Positions 52,845-62,295 of a stretch of 64,000 bases of DNA are shown in pieces. The stretch is from UBA1413 sp964552955 (lineage in GTDB: Bacteria; Bacteroidota; Bacteroidia; Bacteroidales; Prolixibacteraceae): contig CAZKIU010000017.1 of the NCBI GenBank assembly GCA_964552955.1, forward strand, positions 8,226 to 72,225. Reading direction: 5' to 3'. The translations under genes and the position numbers were made by a program. Positions within the stretch are counted from its first letter, which is position 1; every line of letters begins with the position of its first letter. The notes below the pieces were generated by a model, which was not told where the DNA came from, did no database searches, and worked only from the letters and a program-made list of their open reading frames with translations.

Positions 52845-52946
52845 AATACCAGTTCTCCTTGCAATGGCGATTCCCTGGACTGGTACGTCAACGGGGATGT
52901 GGCACCCGGTGCCCGGTTCAATTACATGTGCACGACACCCGAATAA
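52845..52946 (+). pseudogene. possible 3' remnant of an unknown gene
   Basis: Following a TGA at 52842, an in-frame run of 33 codons ends with TAA at 52944-52946, one base before the ATG of the rhamnosidase pseudogene. Its product includes GDSLDWYVNGDVAPGARFNY. The composition looks coding, and one-base spacing to the next start is typical of an operon. I infer the tail of a deleted upstream gene; the family is not recognised. Confidence 0.35.
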
Positions 52947-52947
52947 G

Positions 52948-55298
52948 ATGAAGCAGAAAAGTATTATCATCGTTGCCCTTGTGTTGATGACCTCCCTGGT
53001 TTTAGGGAGCAATACCAATGAATCAGTGGAAATCTACGATCTCCGCTGTGGCCACAGGATCGATCCAGTGGGTATCGATTCGCCCTCATTCAGTTGGAAG
53101 ATCCGCACGGAAGAGGAGGGTTTCCTTCAGACGGCCCGGGAAGTGGAAATTGCTTCTTCGGTTGAGTTGCTCGAAGCCGGCAAGGCCGACATTTGGAAAA
53201 AGGGCAGGCAGAAATCGGATGAACAATTCAACATCAAACCCGAAGGTGTGGTCTTTTCTGACGCGACAACCTGTTACTGGCGCGTACGGATCTGGGATAA
53301 TTCAGGAAAGAAAAACAACTGGAGCCCTGTTGCCCGCTTTACGACAGGCCTGAAAAATGAGCAGTCGTGGTCGGCGCAGTGGATCACACGGCCTGAGGGT
53401 GAAAGCGAAACCCTTCCCTGTTTCCGGAAGGTATTCCGGCTGGAAAAGGATGGAATACCTCCAGAAAATGTCACCGTTTATTTTTGCGGACTAGGTGCAG
53501 GAGAGTTATACCTGAATGGATCGAAAATCGATTCGACCCGTTTTCTGGATCCGGCTCAAACCAACTATGAACACTATGCCCTCTATACCGCGTTTGACAT
53601 TACCGACCGGATGAAAATGGGGGACAACTGTATGGGGGTGATGCTGGGTGATGGATGGTTTGCACAGGACAAAGCCTGGCACGGGGCCCGCTTTGGTTAC
53701 GGGAAGCCTATGTTCAGGCTGCAGCTGGTAGCCCTCTTCCACGATGGTTCGCGGCAGGTCCTCGGGAGTGCTGAAGGCTGGACCTGGGCTGACGGACCGG
53801 TCGTGAACTCCAATGTTTACCTGGGTGAATCGTAAGATGCCCGGAGGGAGGTCAATGGTTGGAGCAGGGCCGATGCCAACTGCACCTACTGGAAACCTGC
53901 AGTGGCTGCCACAGCGGGAATCCCTCCCCGGTTGCAGCCCCAGCTCATCGAACCAATCAGGACCCATGTAGTGATCAGGGCGGTGGAGCTGTGGCAGGAT
54001 CCTTCCGGAAACTGGATTTTTGACTTTGGTGTCAACCAGGCAGGAATTCCGCTCCTGAAAGTCAGACAGCCCGAAGGTACCCGGCTCTCCATCCGGATGG
54101 CAGAAGAAAAAAACAGTGATGGCAGCATTGATTTCAGATCCCTGGGATCGGTACACCATGGCCCCGTTTTCGGACACTTATATACCTGCAAAGGTACCGG
54201 CATGGAACAATGGTCGCCCCGCTTTTCCTATCAGGGATTCCGCTATGCGGAGTTGTCGGGTTTTTCGGGCACACCTGATCTTTCGACCCTCAGCCAGGTG
54301 GTGGTGCACAGCGATCTTGCACAGACCGGATCCTTCAGGTGTGCCGACCCGCAGGTGAACCAGTTGCATGAAATGGCGGTGCGCACGCTCCTGAGTAACC
54401 TTCATGGCATTCCCACCGATTGTCCCGACCGTGAAAAATGCGGATGGCTGGGTGATACCCATGCCTATGTGAAGATGGCCAACCTCTACCTGCAGATGGA
54501 CAATTTCTGGGTGAAATATCTGGAAGACATTCGCTCCGGCGCTCTGGCGCAGAAGAAAAGAACATCGTTCCACGAACGGCACAACACCACCTTTTACTAC
54601 ACCGCAAAGCCGTCGGGCATACCTTATATGGTTGCCCCCGGGAAAAGGCTCTGCGGCGTGGCCTCCCCCGACTGGGGTACCGCGCTGGTCCAGATCCCCT
54701 GGTGGCTTTATGTCTATTATGGAAATAAAGAGGTACTACGGGAATTTTATCCCGACATGAAACAATGGACCGATTACGTGGCCACACTGGCATCCGACAC
54801 GGCAAGGACCGGGAAATATAACAGCCTGACCCGCCACATCGTTTACCAGGGTCTGGGCGACTGGTGCCCTCCGGAAGGCAACAAGGCTATTGATACCCCC
54901 ATCGAATTTACCTCCACTTCCTTCCATTACCTCGATGTGAGTATCATGGAACAAACGGCCCTGATATTGGGAGAAAAGAGTGATGCCCGGAAGTATGCCG
55001 GAATGAAAAAGGCCATTGCCGGAGAGATGATCGCGCAATTTTATAATGCCGGTGAAAAAAGTTTCGGCAGCCAGACGGACCAGTGACCAGCAACTGGGGA
55101 ATGGAAAATGGTAAGCTGAAGTGGCTGATAACCATCCCGGCCAACTCCACGGGAATAGTGGTCCTTCCCTCAGCCCTTAAGTATACCGTGAACGGTGAAA
55201 AAATGAAGGATAGAAGATTTAAACCGGCCGGCAGCGAAGGAGAATTCACCCTCCGCAGTTTTCCTTCGGGCCAGTCTGAAATCAGACAGGAAGAGTAA
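52948..55298 (+). pseudogene. alpha-L-rhamnosidase GH78, inactivated by a nonsense codon and an internal deletion
   Basis: The N-terminal part starts with a signal peptide (MKQKSIIIVALVLMTSLVLG) and continues through the GH78 beta domains to GES, where TAA (53833-53835) replaces the tyrosine of the conserved GE-x-YDAR motif; the intact copy at 394-3372 reads GEHYDAR. The frame continues unchanged after the stop (DARREVNGW) through DCPDREKCGWLGDTHAYVKM, part of the catalytic barrel, to SFGSQTDQ and a TGA at 55084-55086. The rest of the barrel, including the TTxWE region with the general base, is absent. A frame-shifted C-terminal beta-sandwich follows directly (SNWGMENGKLKWLITIPANS) up to 55298. 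GACCAG occurs on both sides of the junction (55078 and 55085). It cannot encode an active enzyme. Confidence 0.9.
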
Positions 55299-55361
55299 AT
55301 CCGGAAGGTTTCCCTGTGAGCCAATCTAATTAATTTGCATATAACCGGCTGTTCAAAACAG

Positions 55362-56177
55362 CTACTTCGCGCTGTTGAAGTAAATGCTCATAAACAGCAT
55401 CTGGTATTTAACAGCGTTGGTCCAATATGGCCATGTGTGTCCGCCCGGACGGGTAATATAGTCGTGTGGAATGTTGCGGTACAACAACTGCTGGTGGAGG
55501 TTTTCGTTTACCTCGAAAAAGAAATCATCAGTTCCGCAGTCGATAACCAGAGCCAGAGAGTTTGGCGTAAGCAGGTGAAGCTGGTTAATCACTGTATTTT
55601 TTTCCCAGCGTTCGGGTTCCTCTGCATAAGTTCCAAGGCGTTTAGCCATTTCCCAGTTATTGGGGAAGGGGCGAATATCTACGCCACCACTCATACTTCC
55701 GGCAGCTCCAAACACATCCTGGTGCCTGATTCCGAGGTAAAGTCCGCCATGTCCCCCCATGCTCAGTCCGGTAATGCCACGTCCTTTGCGATTTTTAATG
55801 GTTTTGTATTTCGAATCGATGGCTTTAATCAATTCTGACGAAACAAAAGTTTCGTACTGCGACTTTGGATCGACAGGGCTATCCCAGTACCAGCTACCGT
55901 AGCCGCCATCAGGACAAACAATGATGAAGTTATAAATGTCGGCTGATTTCTCAATACCTTTGACTTTGCTAATCCAGTCGAGGTGATTGCCACTATAGCC
56001 ATGTAAGAGATACACAACAGGCAATTCACTGAACGACGAATAGTTATCCGGAGTAACAACTATCACTTTAATATTTTTTTGCATCGACTCACTGTAAATC
56101 TGAAGGGTATCCACAATAGCAGCCCGGCCCGATGCAAGTGCCATGGACAGAATCAGTACAGATAGAATACGTTTCAT
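55362..56177 (-). CDS. secreted CE1-like esterase (S-formylglutathione hydrolase/feruloyl esterase-like fold)
   Basis: Alpha/beta-hydrolase of 271 residues with a signal peptide (MKRILSVLILSMALASGRAA). The motifs are YLLHGYSGNHLDW for the oxyanion region, GLSMGGHGGLYLGIRH with the nucleophilic serine, DCGTDDFFFEVNENLHQQL with the catalytic acid, and PGGHTWPYW with the histidine. All members of the triad are present. Relatives remove acetyl or feruloyl groups from plant polysaccharides. Its place between two rhamnosidase genes suggests it deacylates the same glycan. It is convergent with the GH78 pseudogene and 116 bases from the GH106-like gene, which reads in the same direction. Confidence 0.85.
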   Translation of the reverse strand: MKRILSVLILSMALASGRAAIVDTLQIYSESMQKNIKVIVVTPDNYSSFSELPVVYLLHGYSGNHLDWISKVKGIEKSADIYNFIIVCPDGGYGSWYWDSPVDPKSQYETFVSSELIKAIDSKYKTIKNRKGRGITGLSMGGHGGLYLGIRHQDVFGAAGSMSGGVDIRPFPNNWEMAKRLGTYAEEPERWEKNTVINQLHLLTPNSLALVIDCGTDDFFFEVNENLHQQLLYRNIPHDYITRPGGHTWPYWTNAVKYQMLFMSIYFNSAK

Positions 56178-56293
56178 AATAATGGAATTATTTTGGTTCT
56201 TGTGGCGTCAAATGTACATCACTATTCAGAAAATATGGCTGTAATTTTGATTAAAAGTCGTTTTAAGCAAACCTTAGTTAAGTATATTATTGT

Positions 56294-59113
56294 CTAGTTA
56301 TCCAAGAACATTACAGGTCCAATTAATCCCATTGATTCATAGGATTGATTTTTTGTCCAATTTTGGCAAGTTTTATTATCTTCCAAACTTTTACAATAAT
56401 TACCTACAATTGTTGTGATCGATATTTTAATAATATTTTCACCTGGTTTCAAAAGATTCTGGCAGTTATAAAGATGTTCGCCATACCATTTTGTCCCGAG
56501 ATGTACATTGTTAATATACAATTCAGAGATTCCATGAACCTTTCCTAAATCAATAAATTTAAATGAGTTGACATCATCAAGTTTAATTGTTTTTGTATAA
56601 ATTGCATTACCGGCAAAGTTTTTATAGTCCGGATTATTTTTGAAATCAAAAAGTCTGATAAAAGTTTGATTTGTATGAGTTCCATTGATATGATGAAACC
56701 CTATATTCCATTCACCGTCAATGGGGAAAGCAGATGATTTATTAGCTTTTATTGAAGATAAAAGTTTTCCTTCTTGTTCATTATCAAATACTATAATTTT
56801 CGACTCAGCCGGTGACAGTTCGATGTTCAGTAAGTTCTTTTTCTCATTGAAAGGATACAAATAGCGCTCTCCGGATTCAGGGTTCCAAATCCAGGGAGTT
56901 TTATCTCCGGTTCTAAATTCTGCCTGAAACTGATGTGTCTTACTCCTGCTTGAATTAATAAAAAAATAAATTTCCTTTTCATCATAAGAGTATTGCACCT
57001 GGCTAACATCATATGAAGGATGAGATATTTTCACTGCCGGGGCAATGTTAAACTCAGACTGAACTTGCTGATACCATATTAAAAGGTCTTTTTCCGGAGC
57101 TTCAACAACTTTACAAGTTCTTGGGAAATTCCGAATAATTCTTTTTATTTCTTGATTTACTGCAGCATCGTTTTCCTTATGATTTTTCAATCCCGGACTT
57201 TTATGTGGTGCAGTTTTTATAAAAATTAATTTTCCTCCCTCTTTAGCGAATTTCAATAACATCTTTGCAGTTTCAGGTTTAATTGATTCTACCTCCATAA
57301 AGATGAGAGTATGATAAGCTTGTTGATTGTATACTAATCCTCCTTTTTTTATTTCACCATTGATAATGATTTTTTCAGATATATAATCACAAGTATTCCC
57401 ATTCTGATGAATTGAATACCATAAATCATATTCATACCACGGATATCTTTCTCCCCAGCCAAATGCTGGTTGAAATTGCGCACCATATTTACTCCATTTA
57501 TCTGCAAGTGGATGGATAATTGCAATATCTGCACAGGGAGCAGCCATTTGAAACAAGGATGAAATTCTGGACTTATATGAAGTCCACTTTTTAAAGAAAG
57601 GCCACCAGGTATTGCGTTCACTGAAATATGTTCCGAACTGAATCCATCCTGGAAATTCTGCTCTTTCAGGACTATAGTTGTATCCGTGTAAAATGGAATG
57701 ATTTACTCCTGAAACATTACTTTGGTCTCCAATTATTTTAATCATTTCCAGAGATGCAAAAAAGACCTGTGAAATGTTTGTTATTTCTTCACAGCTGACC
57801 AGTTTTTTGCCTGCTAATTTTGCGCCGGAAGCAACATATTTATTTACTGAAGTGAAACCATGATGATCTTTTAACCCATTATGATTTCCTAACCAGGTTT
57901 CATTTTCAGGTATATCGACAAGCATACTTGCTTCAAGAGGATGATAACCGATACCATAACCTTGAACTCTGGATTTTACATTATTGGCATTACACCAATT
58001 ATGAAATGTAACTAGAAATCTTTCTGTAAAAAGCTCTTGTTTTGTGATAACATAATCGTACCTGACCCGATTAACTTCTTCTAATGCAGAACCTGTCAAT
58101 TTTGCTCCAACAGGATTCCCTTCATGTCCGTTATATTCCAGTACAAAAGGTATGTATGGGTTCAGTGAATAACCACGGCGTTTTTCAAATTCTTCCAACA
58201 TATCATCACACCAGTTGTGTCCACCTAATTCCATACTATCGCAAAACATTGAACGGAATGCAGAACCTAAATCATTAAATTCCGACTCTAATGCATCAGA
58301 CATCTTGTTCAAATATTTTAAGACTGCAGATTCATTATAATGATTCAGAACGGGGCCTGATGCTCCGGGAGCTCCTCTGGTTACAGATTGTCTGCCCGTA
58401 ATTTTCACTATCACATATAGCTCCTGTTCAACATAATACGGCACTTCTATGTTTAAAATATCATCTTCAAACTGGTCCGTTAAATCTGTTCCTTCATCAA
58501 ATATTTCCATATATGAAGGAATCATTCTGACAGAATATAATTCTTTAATACCTGCATTGGAACCACCTACCCGATTAAGCAATTCTTGTTTTGAAAATCT
58601 TACAGTCGCAGGACCAACCAATTTATATCGATCAACATTTATGGCCAAAATTTGATTTTGTTCATCTTTTTCCAGAAATTCTCCACCAAAAGGCCATCCC
58701 GAACCTACAATAACATCACAAATTATATCGCGTTTTTTAGCTTCTTCTACTGCAAATTTTAGCATTTGCAGCCACTCCCTGCTAAGCCAGGTTAATTCTT
58801 GAATGCCAAGTTTATCTACTCCGGGGAATCTGATGGGATTTATCTCAACACCCCCAATTCCAGCTTCTTTAAATATGTCAAGTTGTCTTATTATCTCTTC
58901 TTTTTCAATTAAGTTACCATTCCACCACCATCTGAAAAATGGTTTTGATGTGTTCGGCGGGTTCTTAAAGAGACTATACAAAGAATGGTTAGATGATGGT
59001 TCGTTAAAGCTCTCTGATAACATGGTGGAACCAAAACTATACAAGGGAATGTTTAATAATCCGATGGAAGAGCATGAAACAGTTTTGATAAAATCGCGGC
59101 GTGATTCTTTCAT
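56294..59113 (-). CDS. GH106-like alpha-L-rhamnosidase, secreted, AT-rich
   Basis: 939-residue glycoside hydrolase of the GH106 type. It starts MKESRRDFIKTVSCSSIGLL, a Tat-like leader. The catalytic domain begins with FFRWWWNGNLIEKEEIIRQL and IFKEAGIGGVEINPI, typical for the family, followed by VIVGSGWPFGGEF, FCDSMELGGHNWCDDMLEEF and a C-terminal beta-sandwich (GISELYINNVHLGTKWYG). The frame is intact. The gene is much AT-richer than the chromosome left of 51980 and uses different codons, so it was probably acquired horizontally. It is followed in the same direction by the CE1-like esterase and probably shares its transcript. GH106 enzymes act on rhamnogalacturonan, arabinogalactan or similar polymers; substrate not determined. 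Confidence 0.78.
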   Translation of the reverse strand: MKESRRDFIKTVSCSSIGLLNIPLYSFGSTMLSESFNEPSSNHSLYSLFKNPPNTSKPFFRWWWNGNLIEKEEIIRQLDIFKEAGIGGVEINPIRFPGVDKLGIQELTWLSREWLQMLKFAVEEAKKRDIICDVIVGSGWPFGGEFLEKDEQNQILAINVDRYKLVGPATVRFSKQELLNRVGGSNAGIKELYSVRMIPSYMEIFDEGTDLTDQFEDDILNIEVPYYVEQELYVIVKITGRQSVTRGAPGASGPVLNHYNESAVLKYLNKMSDALESEFNDLGSAFRSMFCDSMELGGHNWCDDMLEEFEKRRGYSLNPYIPFVLEYNGHEGNPVGAKLTGSALEEVNRVRYDYVITKQELFTERFLVTFHNWCNANNVKSRVQGYGIGYHPLEASMLVDIPENETWLGNHNGLKDHHGFTSVNKYVASGAKLAGKKLVSCEEITNISQVFFASLEMIKIIGDQSNVSGVNHSILHGYNYSPERAEFPGWIQFGTYFSERNTWWPFFKKWTSYKSRISSLFQMAAPCADIAIIHPLADKWSKYGAQFQPAFGWGERYPWYEYDLWYSIHQNGNTCDYISEKIIINGEIKKGGLVYNQQAYHTLIFMEVESIKPETAKMLLKFAKEGGKLIFIKTAPHKSPGLKNHKENDAAVNQEIKRIIRNFPRTCKVVEAPEKDLLIWYQQVQSEFNIAPAVKISHPSYDVSQVQYSYDEKEIYFFINSSRSKTHQFQAEFRTGDKTPWIWNPESGERYLYPFNEKKNLLNIELSPAESKIIVFDNEQEGKLLSSIKANKSSAFPIDGEWNIGFHHINGTHTNQTFIRLFDFKNNPDYKNFAGNAIYTKTIKLDDVNSFKFIDLGKVHGISELYINNVHLGTKWYGEHLYNCQNLLKPGENIIKISITTIVGNYCKSLEDNKTCQNWTKNQSYESMGLIGPVMFLDN

Positions 59114-59199
59114 GATAATAACTAAGTACTTGACAAAAATTTACAACACTCTTTAAATTTATCTATATCATTTCTAATTAACATATTAGCAAAATAATG

Positions 59200-59645
59200 G
59201 ACAAAACGCTTAAACTGACCACCTACCGGCAGAGTAAACTGACCACCGCCCGGCGGAGTTTCTGGCCACTCTTTTTGCCCCAGTTCAAATCGAACGTTTA
59301 AGCTGTTTTTTAGCTGGGGTTAAAGATAACTTTTTTAATACATTTCAACAGGTCATGTTTTTCAATGTGGGCGATTTCCATCAGATATGAACCTTATGCA
59401 TGGCCCGCCAGTATGCGTTGTTAAGACGTTCCTTTCCTCCCCTGGGCACGAAGCTCAATAATCCCTGGCATGATTTACAGGCCTTCTCGGGATGATGATG
59501 ACTACTGAGGATATCAATGATAGGCTTTGGTGTCGGATCCGACCTCTACGGCCCGCTGGATAAACGTCTCCGGGTTCCATGCGTTCATGAACTGGTGCAT
59601 GGAGGCCAAGTGATCCTCCACAGTGGTGTGGCCTGACGGCTTTCT
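59200..59645. mobile_element. IS21-family remnant
   Basis: TAAACTGACCACC occurs twice with a 24-base period (59211 and 59235) next to CCGGCAGAG/CCGGCGGAG, a pattern of multiple terminal repeats typical of IS21-type ends. The tail of an istA-like gene follows on the minus strand at 59381-59640. No istB is present and the other end is not visible, so only part of the element is left. Confidence 0.7.
59381..59640 (-). pseudogene. istA-like transposase fragment (IS21 family), frameshifted
   Basis: Two consecutive minus-strand segments resemble the C-terminus of IstA transposases. The first reads MHQFMNAWNPETFIQRAVEV then GSDTK, followed in another frame by DILSSHHHPEKACKSCQGLL and GGKERLNNAYWRAMHKVHI, ending at a TGA (59381-59383). 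The typical IstA order of WNPERF, HPEQAYRSCLG and RLEAACxRA is preserved. A frameshift near 59520 and the absence of the N-terminal catalytic core make it non-functional. Confidence 0.65.
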
Positions 59646-59647
59646 AT

Positions 59648-59890
59648 TCCTCATATGAGATGCAATCCAGCTTCACCTTGTTTGTCAAAAATATGGCTTT
59701 CCCCTTCGAGGAAAGAACAGTAATATTTCCCTTTATATTTCACCAAAGAGGTAAATGCACAATGACTCCCATTATCTCAGATTTTCTGCACTTTAATTTC
59801 ACCGGGTGGATTAATGGACATTGAATCCAATACAAAGGCCATAGTGCATAAAATAACCAACATTAAAGTTTTAGCTGCACATTTTTTCAT
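59648..59890 (-). pseudogene. 5' stub of a sialidase/BNR-repeat-like gene
   Basis: A minus-strand frame starts with ATG at 59890 and a signal peptide (MKKCAAKTLMLVILCTMAFV). It reaches EIKVQKI, then a TGA (near 59777) where relatives have tryptophan (KIWD), and continues in frame with DNGSHCAFTSLVKYKGKYYC then SFLEGESH. This is the start of the first blade of exo-alpha-sialidase-like proteins. Similarity ends at a second stop next to the IS21 remnant, and the rest of the gene is missing. It has both a nonsense mutation and a truncation. Confidence 0.6.
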
Positions 59891-59934
59891 TTCTCTGAAT
59901 TATTAAACACGAAGAAATCGCAAATAAGTACAAC

Positions 59935-59939
59935 TTAAA
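59935..59939. repeat. left copy of a 5-bp target-site duplication (TTAAA)
   Basis: TTAAA immediately precedes the left inverted repeat of the IS1380-type element and recurs at 61673-61677, immediately after the right one. It indicates a transposition event whose flanks have not rearranged since. Confidence 0.85.
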
Positions 59940-59954
59940 CCTAAATTGAGCGAT
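59940..59954 (+). repeat. left terminal inverted repeat of the IS1380-type element
   Basis: CCTAAATTGAGCGAT, identical over 15 bases to the reverse complement of the right end. Two more bases (AA) outside also match by chance of the target sequence. Confidence 0.9.
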
Positions 59955-60067
59955 ATATGTAAAAAAGATAAAAGATAGTTTGTTTATTAACCTAAAGATG
60001 AGTATTTTAGAAGTGACAAAACATATAAAAACTCATCACCTTTTAGGTGAACACAAAACTATCTTTT

Positions 60068-61453
60068 ATGGGTACCAAGATAACAAAAATCAGCGTAACA
60101 AACGATAAAATTTCCGGTCGCGGTGGTCTTTTTCTCATCCTCCGGTATCTTGAAAAAACCAACCTCTTTTCTGTGATAATTAGCATTTTGACACCTATTA
60201 TGAAAGTGTACTCAAAGGGATTGCAATTGGAACAGTTTCTCCTTCAGATATTTGCATTCTTCTTTGATGGCACGGATATGACAATGTCGGGCTTTGATGC
60301 AAAGAAAAACGATCAGGCTTATGCTGCCCTGCTGGAAACAAAACCATCTCAACTGGCTTCATCCCACCAAATGAAAAGATTTTTCGCAAAGCTATCCCTG
60401 GTTCCCAATAAACTGTTCCGTAAGATTCTGCATACACTTTTCATCTGGCGGCTGAGGATCGAAAAGCCTGGTATCATTCATCTTGGTATTGATACCATGG
60501 TGATGGATAACGATTCGTCGAAAAAAAGGGAAGGGTGTGAACCCACCTATAAGAAAAAGAAAGGCTTTCAACCCCTGCATATTAGCTGGGGACCAGTCCT
60601 TGTCGATGTCATTTTTCGTAAGGGAAGCGCCCATTCGAATCACGGTACCGATTTTATCGATAGTATCACCGGCATTGTAAACCTCATTCGTTCAAAATAT
60701 TCGGCTGAGGTTCCCATTATCCTTGCTGCTGACAGCGGTTTTGCAGACCAGAAGGCTTTCTCTTATTTCGAAGAGGTTCTCCATATCCATTATATCGTGA
60801 CCAACAAATTCTACAATGATACCAAGGAATACATCCGGGATTTATCACCTGGCTGTTTTAGCCGGATCTGTAAAAACAAAACATCCTGGAACATTGCAGA
60901 GTTCAGTAATAAACTTTAATCATGGACAAGATTCCGTCGTTGCATTTATACAAAACTTCAGGTCGAAGAAGATGGCCAGTTCATACTTGAAATCGAACAG
61001 CCTGATTCCATCATTCCAACCAACATCGGTATTAGCAAAATCGCTGATGAAAAGCTGCTGGCAGCCGGAGGCAAAAGGTATTTTGAGGCAGCCACCATTG
61101 TTGAGATCTCACATGCCAGGGGCGCTGATGAACTTATCCATCGTTCGATCAAAGAGTTGGCGACCAAAGAACAACTGCCATTCAAATCCTTTGGTATGAA
61201 CCAGGCATATTACTATTTGCTTGTTATTGCACATTTTATGTTCGAAACCTTCAAACGGGACATCACTCCCGATGTTATCCCGGTGACGGTTTATCCTGAT
61301 ACTTTTCGAAGAAAGTTGATTGATTTTGCAGTCAAAATAACATCCAAAGCCAGGTACATTGTAATGAGCGTTACACGGACCATTTATGAAACCATTCAAA
61401 TCGATAGTTTATGGAAAAGAAGCCAATCACCTCCGGCTATTCAAATTGTCTGA
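60068..61453 (+). pseudogene. IS1380-family transposase with one in-frame stop
   Basis: The frame from the ATG at 60068 (a GTG at 60047 is also open) encodes the DDE transposase through IHLGIDTMVMDNDSSKKREG with the first catalytic Asp, and VPIILAADSGFADQKAF with the second. TAA at 60917-60919, after FSNKL, interrupts it. The same frame continues without shift (SWTRFRRCIYTKLQVEEDGQ) through ANLSI-like helical regions to a stop at 61451-61453, with the late FRRKLIDFAVKITSKARYIV region present. Only one base change would be needed to restore about 460 residues. Unless readthrough occurs, this copy cannot move by itself. Confidence 0.88.
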
Positions 61454-61657
61454 GTAAAAAACTGAATTTCATAGCTAAAACCCCTCAAAGACATGGAAAG
61501 GTATGCCCTTACACGAAGCCAATAAACATAATATTAAGCCTACCGCACCCAAACAACACGTGCTAACGACATAAAACCTCCGGCCGAAAGTGAAGAACCT
61601 CCAAAAAGATGGTTAATTTTGATGCAATCGAACCCAAAGGCCCAAGCGAGCCTAAGA
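61454..61657. other. non-coding 3' part of the IS1380-type element
   Basis: About 200 bases between the transposase stop and the right inverted repeat. I see no gene or strong hairpin in it. Confidence 0.6.
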
Positions 61658-61672
61658 ATCGCTCAATTTAGG
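61658..61672 (-). repeat. right terminal inverted repeat of the IS1380-type element
   Basis: ATCGCTCAATTTAGG, the exact reverse complement of the left repeat over 15 bases, followed by the second TTAAA. Confidence 0.9.
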
Positions 61673-61677
61673 TTAAA
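61673..61677. repeat. right copy of the 5-bp target-site duplication (TTAAA)
   Basis: Matches 59935-59939 exactly and directly follows the right inverted repeat. Confidence 0.85.
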
Positions 61678-61720
61678 GCATCTTCGCACTCCAAAAGGGC
61701 ACTCCGGTTGACATCAGAAG

Positions 61721-62095
61721 TCATTCTTTAATTGTCATCGACGAACAAAGCAACACCTTACCCGCTGTCATATTATTTAAATAAACTTCCATTCCGCTTT
61801 TAAACTCTTCCAATGGTATCTTCTTTTGGATGGTAATCTCATTACCTGCAGAAATGTATTTCCGGGCTTTTTTTGCAGTTTTTAATATTTTAAAAATGGA
61901 TTGCCCTGCTATCCATGTCGATAACCAAAGACCCCTGACGCTCTTCCGCTTAAATATTAAATCCAACACACTTATTGAAATTGATCCTTCATCAGACAAG
62001 CCGCCGTAGACGTGCACCTCACCGCCAACAGGCAGGGCGTCGAGGAGCTCGTATGTACTGGTACTGCCTATGAAGTTTTCACCGGCAAGACCTTC
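61721..62095 (-). pseudogene. C-terminal fragment of a zinc-type (MDR) dehydrogenase
   Basis: About 124 codons on the minus strand after a TAG, reading GLAGENFIGSTSTYELLDAL, PVGGEVHVYGGLSDEGSISI, then IFKRKSVRGLWLSTWIAGQS and a C-terminus LNNMTAGKVLL. This is the last third of a medium-chain dehydrogenase/quinone reductase-like protein. The GROES-like N-terminal domain and the start of the nucleotide-binding fold are missing upstream. I infer a remnant left by deletion in the island. The 200 bases between it and the LacI gene hold no recognisable frame. Confidence 0.65.
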
Positions 62096-62295
62096 CTATA
62101 ATTGAATTTGAGGAACTGCGTGGTTTGGAAGGGTTAAGGAATGCCATCATCGATTTCAACGGAATTCCCATTAACATCAGAATGAAATGGCAGCGCGCTT
62201 TGCTCTGCAATGGTGGAGCCGGCAAAAGGAAAGGGTGGGGGAGCCGTTTATTGGAAATGGGGAAAATCCAGTTCAATCGTATTGGCACACCTCGG

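Larger units (their letters stand above)
59940..61672. mobile_element. complete IS1380-family insertion sequence
   Basis: The element is 1,733 bp long and bounded by perfect 15-bp inverted repeats, CCTAAATTGAGCGAT (59940-59954) and its complement (61658-61672). It has a 5-bp TTAAA target duplication outside. One transposase reading frame occupies most of it, but that frame contains a TAA. Length and termini suit IS1380. It inserted 45 bases upstream of the sialidase-like stub, after or independently of the IS21 event. Confidence 0.9.

Noticed and set aside
53833..60919. In-frame TAA in two genes as a sign of stop-codon recoding
   Set aside because: Many intact genes in the window end with TAA, and both affected genes are in a decaying island with other lesions, so ordinary pseudogenes explain it.
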